From Opitutales bacterium (GTDB taxonomy: Bacteria; Verrucomicrobiota; Verrucomicrobiia; Opitutales; Intestinicryptomonadaceae): DNA of 8,815 nucleotides. This document shows positions 1-5,195 of the stretch, one piece after another (the first letter of the stretch is position 1; each line of letters opens with the position of its first letter). The stretch covers positions 1 through 8,815 of the forward strand of contig JAFXRX010000273.1 in the NCBI GenBank assembly GCA_017526045.1. The letters are read 5' to 3'. The notes beneath the pieces are model-generated. The model worked only from the letters and a program-made list of their open reading frames with translations, made no database searches and was not told the DNA's origin. Made by a program: the position numbers and the translations under genes.

Positions 1-1
1 C

Positions 2-490
2 GACAAGTCTCTGGAAAAATACTTCCCCATGGGCGACAACCTCTATGAGGGCGCGCACGGCTCGTATGCCAAGCACGTTTCGGCTTACGACGCTTTCGAC
101 AAAGGCCGTTCGCACCCGCGCGACGTCGGCGAACAGATTCGCGAATACGACCAGCAGGAGTATATGGATTCCGCCCTGCAAGTTCCGCATAACGAAATCA
201 ACGCGCACGCCTTCCGCACGCGCGGCACCCGCGGCTTCTTGAACCAGGCCGACTTGCTCAGCGAAATCGGCTCGTTTATAACGGTGCGCGGCGACACCTT
301 CGTTGTAAGGGCTTACGGCGAAAGCAAGAACGCCCTCATGGGCAACACCTCGAAGGCGTACTGCGAGGCGGTGGTCCAGCGCACGTCGGAGCCCTCGCGC
401 TCCGGCGACGACAAAGTCGCGCCCGAAAGCGAGTTCGGCAGAAAGTTCAAGATTGTATCCTTCAAGTGGATTACCCCCGCCGAATTGTGA
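2..490 (+). CDS. C-terminal part of a Verru_Chthon cassette protein A-like protein (5' truncated by window)
   Basis: The reading frame is open from base 2 to the TGA at 488-490, giving about 162 residues. The true start lies upstream of the window. The closing segment, with a 'LNQADLLSEI' stretch, then 'RGDTFVVRAYGES', 'CEAVVQR' and a final 'FGRKFKIVSFKW', matches my recollection of the C-terminus of long verrucomicrobial proteins annotated as Verru_Chthon cassette protein A (TIGR02600-like). That family travels with pilin-like small proteins in multi-gene cassettes, and its function is unknown. No membrane segment or cysteine pair is visible in this part apart from one Cys in 'YCEAVV'. A strong terminator follows 21 bases after the stop, so this is the last gene of its transcript. 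The family assignment is from memory of motifs, and the missing N-terminus prevents a check for a prepilin-type leader. Confidence 0.7.
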   Translation, partial: DKSLEKYFPMGDNLYEGAHGSYAKHVSAYDAFDKGRSHPRDVGEQIREYDQQEYMDSALQVPHNEINAHAFRTRGTRGFLNQADLLSEIGSFITVRGDTFVVRAYGESKNALMGNTSKAYCEAVVQRTSEPSRSGDDKVAPESEFGRKFKIVSFKWITPAEL

Positions 491-511
491 TTGAATAAAA
501 AAACTCTTGCC

Positions 512-549
512 AAAACTCCGCCAAAACCATGGCGGAGTTTTCTTTTTTT
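512..549 (+). terminator. Rho-independent terminator after the Verru_Chthon-like gene
   Basis: A perfect 11-bp stem pairs AAAACTCCGCC (512-522) with GGCGGAGTTTT (531-541) around an 8-base loop. It is followed by C and a run of seven T (543-549). It isolates the upstream gene from ilvH. Confidence 0.92.
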
Positions 550-585
550 GCGGCGCGCCCGCGCGCCCAATACAAAAAATGATGC

Positions 586-612
586 TTGACACTGCGCATT
601 TTGAGGTATTAT
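586..612 (+). promoter_or_regulatory. Sigma70-type promoter for ilvH-ilvC
   Basis: A perfect TTGACA (586-591) is followed by TATTAT (607-612) at a short spacing of 15, or alternatively by TATTTA (610-615) at 18. It lies between the preceding terminator and ilvH. Transcription would begin near 619-622, giving a leader of only about 30-35 bases. That is too short for a leader peptide with an attenuator, so classical ilv attenuation is unlikely here. Confidence 0.65.
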
Positions 613-652
613 TTAGATTGCTTTATTTATTCTGATAAAACTGATTTAAATT

Positions 653-1150
653 ATGAAACACACCATTTCCGCTTTGGTAGAAAATAAGTTCGGCGTCCTC
701 GCAAGGGTCGCAGGAATGTTCAGCGGCAGAGGTTTTAACATCGAAACTTTGAACGTCGGCCCCGTCGAGGGCGGCAAATTCTCCCGCATCACGGTTACCG
801 TAAAAGACGGCAACCACAGCGTCGACCAGTGTGTAAAGCAGCTTTCAAAACTCGTGAACGTAATCGAGGTGAAGGATTTTTCAAGCTCGGCGGCGTTTGT
901 GGCAAGGGAGCTTGTCATGGTGAAGGTTAAGGCTACATCGCAAACGCGCGCAAACATCGTCGAAATCGCGGATTTGTTCAGGGGCAAGGTAATCGACGTC
1001 GAGCCCGACTCGCTCATAATCGAATGCACGGGCAACCCCAATAAAATTCTCGCTTTTTTGAATATGATAGAGCCTTTCGGCATCGTCGAAATGGCGCGCA
1101 CTGGCAACGTCGCGCTCGAGCGCGGCAAGATGGCGCGCGGCGACGACTGA
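653..1150 (+). CDS. ilvH: Acetolactate synthase small (regulatory) subunit
   Basis: This 165-residue protein is the usual length for the bacterial IlvH/IlvN regulatory subunit. That subunit binds the catalytic IlvB subunit, activates it and confers valine feedback inhibition in the first step of valine, leucine and isoleucine synthesis. The N-terminal ACT domain (about residues 3-76) holds 'FGVLARVAGMFSGRGFNIETL' split around the signature glycine. The C-terminal half has 'RELVMVKV', 'IVEIADLFRGKVIDVEPDSL' and the closing 'PFGIVEMARTGNVALERG', all typical. The family's usual N-x-P-G-V-L reads N-K-F-G-V-L here. The start at ATG 653 fits the family N-terminus, although no Shine-Dalgarno sequence precedes it (A/T-rich leader). 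It is followed 40 bases later by ilvC without a terminator, so the two are probably co-transcribed. No ilvB catalytic-subunit gene is adjacent, which is unusual. Confidence 0.96.
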   Translation: MKHTISALVENKFGVLARVAGMFSGRGFNIETLNVGPVEGGKFSRITVTVKDGNHSVDQCVKQLSKLVNVIEVKDFSSSAAFVARELVMVKVKATSQTRANIVEIADLFRGKVIDVEPDSLIIECTGNPNKILAFLNMIEPFGIVEMARTGNVALERGKMARGDD

Positions 1151-1177
1151 TTTTTAAACTATAAATCTAACAATAAA

Positions 1178-1182
1178 AAGGA
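1178..1182 (+). promoter_or_regulatory. Ribosome binding site of ilvC
   Basis: AAGGA lies 8 bases before the ilvC ATG. It is one of only two clear Shine-Dalgarno sequences among the gene starts in this window, fitting high expression of ilvC. Confidence 0.75.
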
Positions 1183-1190
1183 TATAAAAT

Positions 1191-2282
1191 ATGCCTGCAA
1201 AAGTATATACAGAAAAAGACGCCGACTTGGGCGTTTTTAAAGGTAAAACATTGGCCGTTATCGGCTTCGGCTCACAGGGGCACGCGCACGCCCTGAACTT
1301 GAAGGACAGCGGCTGCAAAGTCATCATCGGGCTCTACCCGAAGAGCAAGTCCGTAGAAGTCGCAAAGGCCATGGGCTTTGAAGTTTATCCGACTTCCGAA
1401 GCGGTAAAAAAGGCGGACGTCATCATGATTGCCGCCCCCGACATGAAGCAGGCGGACATCTATAAAAACGACATCGCACCGAGCCTCTCGAAGGGCAAGA
1501 CTCTTCTTTTCACTCACGGCTTGGCAATCCACTCCGGCATGATTAAAGCCCCCAAGGACGTAAACGTAATCATGGTTGCCCCCAAGGGCCCGGGCCACGA
1601 AGTCCGCTCGCAGTTCGTCGAAGGCAAGGGCGTTCCCGCCCTCATCGCCGTATACCAGGGCGGCTCCTCCGCAAAGAAAATCGCGCTTGCATGGGCAAAG
1701 GGCATCGGCGGCGCGCGCGCGGGCGTAATCGAAACTTCGTTCAAGGAAGAAACCGAAACCGACCTCTTCGGCGAGCAGGCTGTCCTCTGCGGCGGCGTAA
1801 GCGCGCTCATCAAGGCGGGTTTTGAAACTTTGGTCGAAGCCGGCTACAAGCCCGAAATGGCTTACTTTGAATGCTGCCACGAATTGAAGCTCATCTGCGA
1901 CCTCATCGTAGAAAAGGGCATCTCGGGCATGCGCTTCTCCATTTCCGAAACCGCAAAGTACGGCGACATCACCCGCGGCCCGCGCGTAATCACAAAGGAT
2001 ACCAAGAAGGCCATGAAGCAGATCTTGAAGGAAATCCAGACGGGCAAATTCACCAAGGAATGGGTGAACGAATACAAGTCGGGCTTGAAGAACTACAACA
2101 AGCTCTTGAAGGAAGGCGAAGAACACCAGATAGAAAAGACGGGCGAACGCCTCCGCAGCCTCATGCCCTGGGTTCCGAAACGCAACATCAAAGGCGCGCA
2201 GGCGGCATACGCAATGGCTTCCGCCGCGAAGAAAGCCCCCGCAAAGAAGGCGGCTGCAAAAAAATCTTCCGCAAAGAAGTAA
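1191..2282 (+). CDS. ilvC: Ketol-acid reductoisomerase, class I, with a Lys/Ala-rich C-terminal tail
   Basis: This enzyme performs the Mg-dependent isomerisation and NAD(P)H reduction of acetolactate to dihydroxyisovalerate in branched-chain amino acid synthesis. The N-terminal Rossmann domain has GFGSQGHAHALNLKDSG starting at residue 25 and a cofactor-specificity loop LYPKSKS (48-54). His109 sits in the 'THGLAIHSG' segment. The knotted C-terminal domain has the metal ligands Asp191 and Glu195 (DLFGEQ), Glu227 and Glu231 (FECCHELKLI), and the substrate-binding SISETAKYGD starting at 250. The length is 363 residues against about 330-340 for the short-form family. The excess is a tail of four xxAKK pentads (344-363) that is not part of the catalytic fold. 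The start is supported by AAGGA at 1178-1182. Codons favour gcc, aag and ttc, suggesting high expression. It lies downstream of ilvH and is closed by a terminator. Confidence 0.97.
   Translation: MPAKVYTEKDADLGVFKGKTLAVIGFGSQGHAHALNLKDSGCKVIIGLYPKSKSVEVAKAMGFEVYPTSEAVKKADVIMIAAPDMKQADIYKNDIAPSLSKGKTLLFTHGLAIHSGMIKAPKDVNVIMVAPKGPGHEVRSQFVEGKGVPALIAVYQGGSSAKKIALAWAKGIGGARAGVIETSFKEETETDLFGEQAVLCGGVSALIKAGFETLVEAGYKPEMAYFECCHELKLICDLIVEKGISGMRFSISETAKYGDITRGPRVITKDTKKAMKQILKEIQTGKFTKEWVNEYKSGLKNYNKLLKEGEEHQIEKTGERLRSLMPWVPKRNIKGAQAAYAMASAAKKAPAKKAAAKKSSAKK
2220..2279 (+). repeat. Four tandem xxAKK pentad codons at the 3' end of ilvC
   Basis: Residues 344-363 read SAAKK, APAKK, AAAKK, SSAKK, with a Lys pair every five residues (347/348, 352/353, 357/358, 362/363) and a stop directly after. 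The codons vary between units (aag/aaa, gcg/gca/gct/gcc), so this is conserved or selected at the protein level rather than a recent DNA slippage. The pattern resembles the basic tails of histone H1-like and HU-tail proteins. Confidence 0.9.
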
Positions 2283-2304
2283 TTTGCGCCTGATTGCTTT
2301 TAAG

Positions 2305-2335
2305 AAATCCGAACCAATTTGGTTCGGATTTTTTT
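2305..2335 (+). terminator. Rho-independent terminator after ilvC
   Basis: A perfect inverted repeat AAATCCGAACC (2305-2315) / GGTTCGGATTT (2321-2331) has a 5-base AATTT loop, and the T run continues to 2335. The palindrome extends to 13-bp arms around a single central T. It closes the ilvH-ilvC transcript 22 bases after the stop. Confidence 0.93.
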
Positions 2336-2346
2336 GATAAAAAGCT

Positions 2347-2374
2347 TTGCCTGTTCGCGCGTTTTGCGTATATT
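2347..2374 (+). promoter_or_regulatory. Candidate promoter for hemC
   Basis: TTGCCT (2347-2352, four of six matches to consensus) and TATATT (2369-2374, five of six) are separated by 16 bases. They lie just after the ilvC terminator. Transcription would start near 2380-2382, only a few bases before the hemC ATG, giving an almost leaderless mRNA. An in-frame TTG at 2347 overlaps the -35 element and is therefore unlikely to be the real start codon. Confidence 0.5.
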
Positions 2375-2385
2375 CGCAAAGAAAA

Positions 2386-3240
2386 ATGAAAAAAATTTAC
2401 AAAGTTGCCACGCGCTCAAGCCCGCTTGCAATGAAGCAGGCCGAGATTGCCGTCGAATATTTTTCAAGCAGGATTGAAAATTGCGGGTTCGAGATTTTGC
2501 CCTTCAAAACTTTGGGCGACAAGAAGCTCGAATGGTCTTTGGAGCGCGAGGGCGGCAAGGGGCTTTTCACAAAGGAGCTCGAAGACGCGCTTTTAAGCGG
2601 CGAGGCGGATTTTGCAGTGCACAGCGCAAAGGATATGCCGACCTCCTGCCCGGAGGGCTTGAGCCTTGCGGCGTTTCTGCCGCGCGACGACTGCCGCGAC
2701 GTTTTAATCCGCAGAACGGGCGCGGAAATAAAAACTATCGCAACCGCAAGCCCGCGCAGAAGGGCGCAGCTCAAAAAATTTTTCCCGGACGCGCAGTGGG
2801 CGCAAATCCGCGGCAACGTCGAAACGCGCCTCTTGAAAATCCGCGAGGGGCTTGCGGAGGCGACAATGCTCTCCGCCGCGGGGCTCGACAGGCTTTGCAT
2901 AAAAGATTTCGAGGGGCTTTCGTTCGAAAGGCTCGACGTTTCAAAATTCGTTCCCGCGGCGGGGCAGGGCGTAATCGCAATCGAGTGCCGCGCGGATGAC
3001 GCCGAATTTTTCGGGAAATTTTCCGACCAAAAGACTGCGCTTGCAGTCGGGCTTGAGCGCGAATTTTTGGCGGCTCTCGGCGGGGGCTGCCAGGCGGCTT
3101 TCGGCGCGAATTTCGACGGCAAAGCCATGCGCATTTTCCACGAAAAAACGGGGTTTTTGCAATTCGACTTTTCAGGGCTTGCCCCCGAAAAAATGCGCGA
3201 AAAAGTGCGCGAAATTGCCGCAAAAATTCTAAAAAAATAG
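2386..3240 (+). CDS. hemC: Hydroxymethylbilane synthase (porphobilinogen deaminase)
   Basis: HemC polymerises four porphobilinogen molecules into hydroxymethylbilane in tetrapyrrole synthesis. The 284-residue protein has the family order of motifs: 'KVATRSSPLAMKQAE' at the N-terminus, 'KTLGD' (41-45), 'GGKGLFTKELEDALL' (56-70), the catalytic Asp83 in HSAKDMPT, TASPRRRAQL (120-129), IRGNVETRL (141-149), VPAAGQGVIAIECR (179-192) and LGGGCQ. Cys235 in that last motif should carry the dipyrromethane cofactor. It is somewhat shorter than the roughly 310-residue enteric enzyme, the loss being in the C-terminal domain, with no catalytic motif missing. ATG 2386 is chosen because the first beta strand starts immediately after it. 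An extension to TTG 2347 would add 13 residues foreign to the family. No Shine-Dalgarno sequence is present. It stands alone, without hemA, hemB or hemD beside it, and converges on coaB. Confidence 0.96.
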   Translation: MKKIYKVATRSSPLAMKQAEIAVEYFSSRIENCGFEILPFKTLGDKKLEWSLEREGGKGLFTKELEDALLSGEADFAVHSAKDMPTSCPEGLSLAAFLPRDDCRDVLIRRTGAEIKTIATASPRRRAQLKKFFPDAQWAQIRGNVETRLLKIREGLAEATMLSAAGLDRLCIKDFEGLSFERLDVSKFVPAAGQGVIAIECRADDAEFFGKFSDQKTALAVGLEREFLAALGGGCQAAFGANFDGKAMRIFHEKTGFLQFDFSGLAPEKMREKVREIAAKILKK

Positions 3241-3241
3241 C

Positions 3242-3883
3242 TTAAAAGAAGCGTTTTTGCAGTATTTTTGCCAGATTTTTTGCAAGCTCGTCCTTCGTTC
3301 CGCGCCCCAAATTTAGAATTTCGCCGCCTTTAAAAATCAGTGAAATTTCGTTGAAGTCGGAGGCAAATCCCGCGTCGGGCTTTGAGACGTTGTTGGCCGC
3401 GATTGCGTCGAGATTTTTTTGGCCGAGCTTCTTTTTTGCGTATGAAATTACGTCGTTTGTCTCGGCGGCAAAGCCTATTAAAATCTGGCTTTTTTTGCGG
3501 GCGGAAAGCGTTTTTAAAATGTCGGGGGTAGGCTCGAATTCGACTGCCATATTCAAGTCTTCCTTTTTGACTTTATGGCTGAATTTTTTTTTCGGGCGCA
3601 TGTCCGAAACAGCCGCGGTCATGATTAGGATGTCTGTATCATCAAATCTTTTGGAGGTTTCGCGCAGCATGTCGTCGGCGCTGACTGCCCAAACGGCTTC
3701 CACCCCCTCGGGCGCGGGGGCTTGGACGGCTCCCAAAACCAGGGTCGTCTGCCAGCCCAAGTCGCGGCAGGCTTTTGCGATGGAAATTCCCATTTTGCCC
3801 GTCGATGGGTTGCTTATGAAGCGCACGGGGTCGAAAAATTCGCGCGTCGCCCCCGCGGTTATCAGGCACTTGATTTTCTCCAT
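3242..3883 (-). CDS. coaB: Phosphopantothenate-cysteine ligase, stand-alone CoaB domain
   Basis: CoaB joins 4'-phosphopantothenate to cysteine, with nucleotide activation, in coenzyme A synthesis. The 213-residue protein corresponds to the C-terminal half of the usual bifunctional CoaBC (Dfp) protein. It starts directly at the CoaB domain with 'CLITAGATREFFDPVRFISN' (6-25), where Asn25 is the residue expected to bind the acyl-nucleotide intermediate. SNPSTGKMG, AAVSDMRP (90-97), the KVKK motif (104-107, with the essential Lys), PTPDIL, GFAAET (137-142) and NNVSKPDAGFASD follow in the normal order. The flavin-binding CoaC decarboxylase domain is absent and there is no room for it in this window, so it must be encoded elsewhere. 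ATG 3883 is preferred; an in-frame TTG at 3895 would add four residues. It is convergent with hemC (one base between stops) and divergent from rpsT. Confidence 0.94.
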   Translation of the reverse strand: MEKIKCLITAGATREFFDPVRFISNPSTGKMGISIAKACRDLGWQTTLVLGAVQAPAPEGVEAVWAVSADDMLRETSKRFDDTDILIMTAAVSDMRPKKKFSHKVKKEDLNMAVEFEPTPDILKTLSARKKSQILIGFAAETNDVISYAKKKLGQKNLDAIAANNVSKPDAGFASDFNEISLIFKGGEILNLGRGTKDELAKNLAKILQKRFF

Positions 3884-3952
3884 AAAAAAGAGCAAAGATT
3901 AAAAAATTTTTTAGTCAAAGCCATTTTTATCAAAAAAATGCCAAAAATTGCG

Positions 3953-3995
3953 TTGACAAGTTCTCTTTTGGCGCAAATATGTTCATATTTTTAAT
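3953..3995 (+). promoter_or_regulatory. Promoter region of rpsT, possibly two promoters
   Basis: A perfect TTGACA (3953-3958) is followed by TATGTT (3978-3983, spacing 19) or AAATAT (3975-3980, spacing 16). A second candidate pair lies within it: TTGGCG (3968-3973), 16 bases, TTTAAT (3990-3995). The region sits between divergent coaB and rpsT. Tandem promoters would suit a ribosomal protein gene, but the -10 choice is uncertain. Confidence 0.55.
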
Positions 3996-4011
3996 ACATT
4001 TATAAAACAAG

Positions 4012-4266
4012 ATGGCAAACAAGAAATCATCACAAAAAGACATTCGTAAAACTGCTGCCCGCACGGAACGCAACCGCACTGTGCGCAGCCGCATCAAGAC
4101 TTTATCCAAGGCGGCCGCAAAGGCGGAAGGCGCGGAAGCAATCAAGGCAAGCGGCGCGAAGTTGGCGTCGGCTGTCGACAAGGCTGTCAAAAGCGGCGTA
4201 GTGCACGCAAACAAGGCCGCCCGCATCAAGAGCAGGGTTGCCAAGGCCGCCAACGCCGCGAAGTAA
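4012..4266 (+). CDS. rpsT: 30S ribosomal protein S20
   Basis: S20 is a primary 16S rRNA-binding protein of the small ribosomal subunit. The 84-residue product is the standard length and highly basic. It opens MANKKSSQKDIRKTAARTER, continues with 'NRTVRSRIKTLSKAAAKAEG', and ends with the Ala/Lys-rich helix 'NKAARIKSRVAKAANAAK', matching the long-helix architecture of the family. The start ATG has no Shine-Dalgarno sequence before it (leader ending ataaaacaag). As a single-gene transcript it has its own promoter region and terminator. Codons are biased toward gcc, aag and cgc, consistent with high expression. Confidence 0.97.
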   Translation: MANKKSSQKDIRKTAARTERNRTVRSRIKTLSKAAAKAEGAEAIKASGAKLASAVDKAVKSGVVHANKAARIKSRVAKAANAAK

Positions 4267-4288
4267 TCGGCTTGACGATTTAATTTTG

Positions 4289-4320
4289 CGCCACTTGCGT
4301 AAAGCCTGTGGCGTTTTTTT
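4289..4320 (+). terminator. Rho-independent terminator after rpsT
   Basis: CGCCAC (4289-4294) pairs with GTGGCG (4308-4313). The two intervening GC dinucleotides (4297-4298 and 4304-4305) can extend the stem past a TT/CT internal loop. Seven T follow at 4314-4320. The T run ends only six bases before the next start codon. Confidence 0.82.
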
Positions 4321-4326
4321 ATCTGA

Positions 4327-5118
4327 ATGGCTTGCTCCGAAAAACTGGGTTTCCCGCAGGGGATTTTGTCCGAAAAGCCCCTGAGAATAGACGTGCTCGA
4401 TTTCAAGCGCGGCGGGTACGTCGCGCTGAACAAGCCCGCTGGAATGTATCTCGAAGCCGACGGGATTGCTCAAAATCCGCCGACTATCATCGCGGGTATA
4501 AAGGCGCAGCAGGGCAAGGCGGAGTTTGAAAGGCTCGGGCTTGAAACGCCTTACTGCGTTTACGTTCTCGACCCCGAAATCTCGGGCGCGGCGCTGCTTG
4601 CCTCAAACAAGGATTTTGCCGCGAATTTGCGCAACGTTTTCGGCTCGGGGCTGATTGAATTCGAGTTCGAATTTTTGAGCGAGCGGCCATACGGCAGGGT
4701 GGAGGAAGTTTGCGAGCTGCCGCTTTTGCGCCACGAAAGCAAGCCCCGCGCGATAGTCTCGCACCGCTTCGGCAAGAAGTGCAGAACGGAGTTCGCGTTG
4801 AAAGAGGACTTGGGCGACTGGCAGCTGTGGTCGGCGAAAACGAATTTTTTGCGCTGGCACCAAATACGCATACACGCCGCGGAGTCGGGGCTTAGAATGG
4901 TCGGCGACGACACTTACGTGCGCGTGCGCAAAATATTTTTGTCGCGCCTAAAGCGCGGGCAGTACAAGGGCGAGGAGACCGCCCCGATTTACGACAATAT
5001 CGCCCTCCATCTTAAAAAAATATCGTTTCCGCTCGGCGGCGAAAAAGTGGAAATCGAAGCCCCCGCGCCGAAGGGATACGAAGTGCAGCTTAAAAAAATC
5101 CGCAATATGTTTATGTAG
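4327..5118 (+). CDS. Divergent RluA-family pseudouridine synthase
   Basis: The 263-residue protein has the fold signatures of RluA/RsuA-type enzymes, which isomerise uridine to pseudouridine in rRNA or tRNA. It shows ALNKPAGM (33-40), the catalytic-Asp motif as VLDPEISGAALLAS (80-93, Asp82), RWHQIRIHAAESGL starting at residue 176 (usual form GRTHQIRVH), MVGDDTY (191-197) and a late ALHLKKISFP strand. There is no N-terminal S4 RNA-binding domain. The canonical H-R-L-D-x-x-T/S-S-G motif reads Y-V-L-D-P-E-I-S-G, so the Arg normally before Leu-Asp is Val. The RNA target cannot be inferred. The ATG lies only six bases after the rpsT terminator T run, with no Shine-Dalgarno sequence or clear promoter, so expression may depend on read-through. 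Its stop overlaps the base of its own terminator. It could be an active enzyme with an unusual target or a family member that has lost catalysis. Confidence 0.85.
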   Translation: MACSEKLGFPQGILSEKPLRIDVLDFKRGGYVALNKPAGMYLEADGIAQNPPTIIAGIKAQQGKAEFERLGLETPYCVYVLDPEISGAALLASNKDFAANLRNVFGSGLIEFEFEFLSERPYGRVEEVCELPLLRHESKPRAIVSHRFGKKCRTEFALKEDLGDWQLWSAKTNFLRWHQIRIHAAESGLRMVGDDTYVRVRKIFLSRLKRGQYKGEETAPIYDNIALHLKKISFPLGGEKVEIEAPAPKGYEVQLKKIRNMFM

Positions 5119-5146
5119 CGCGGCGGCTGTTTTGCCGCGCTTTTTT
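5118..5146 (+). terminator. Rho-independent terminator after the pseudouridine synthase gene
   Basis: GCGCGGC (5118-5124) pairs perfectly with GCCGCGC (5134-5140) around a 9-base loop, followed by six T (5141-5146). The first stem base is the G of the TAG stop codon. Confidence 0.9.
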
Positions 5147-5195
5147 ATTTGCGCAATTTGATTTTTGCGGCTTTAATTGTTCCGTAATTAAAAAA

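Noticed and set aside
491..652. Leader peptide and attenuator before ilvH
   Set aside because: The promoter leaves only about 30-35 bases of leader, and no run of Leu, Val or Ile codons is present.
1272..2126. Long open frame (284 codons) on the minus strand inside ilvC
   Set aside because: It lies wholly antisense to a clear ilvC. Its translation has no recognisable motif and is rich in Ala, Phe, Leu, Val and Asp, as expected from the reverse of biased codons.
2347..2385. Upstream TTG start for hemC adding 13 residues
   Set aside because: The extension has no counterpart in the family and overlaps the likely promoter. ATG 2386 places the first conserved strand at the N-terminus.
2397..3134. 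Long open frame (245 codons) on the minus strand inside hemC
   Set aside because: It is antisense to an intact hemC with all motifs. Its Ser/Pro/Ala-rich translation is typical of a codon-bias shadow.
3220..3260. Possible bidirectional terminator between hemC and coaB
   Set aside because: GCAAAAATTCT (3220-3230) can pair with AGAA (3247-3250) and TTTTTGC (3254-3260) only with bulges and a long loop. It is A/T-rich and weak, so it is not called as a feature.
3351..3902. Plus-strand open frame of 183 codons over coaB
   Set aside because: It mirrors coaB, which has a full set of conserved motifs on the minus strand. The translation shows no family features.
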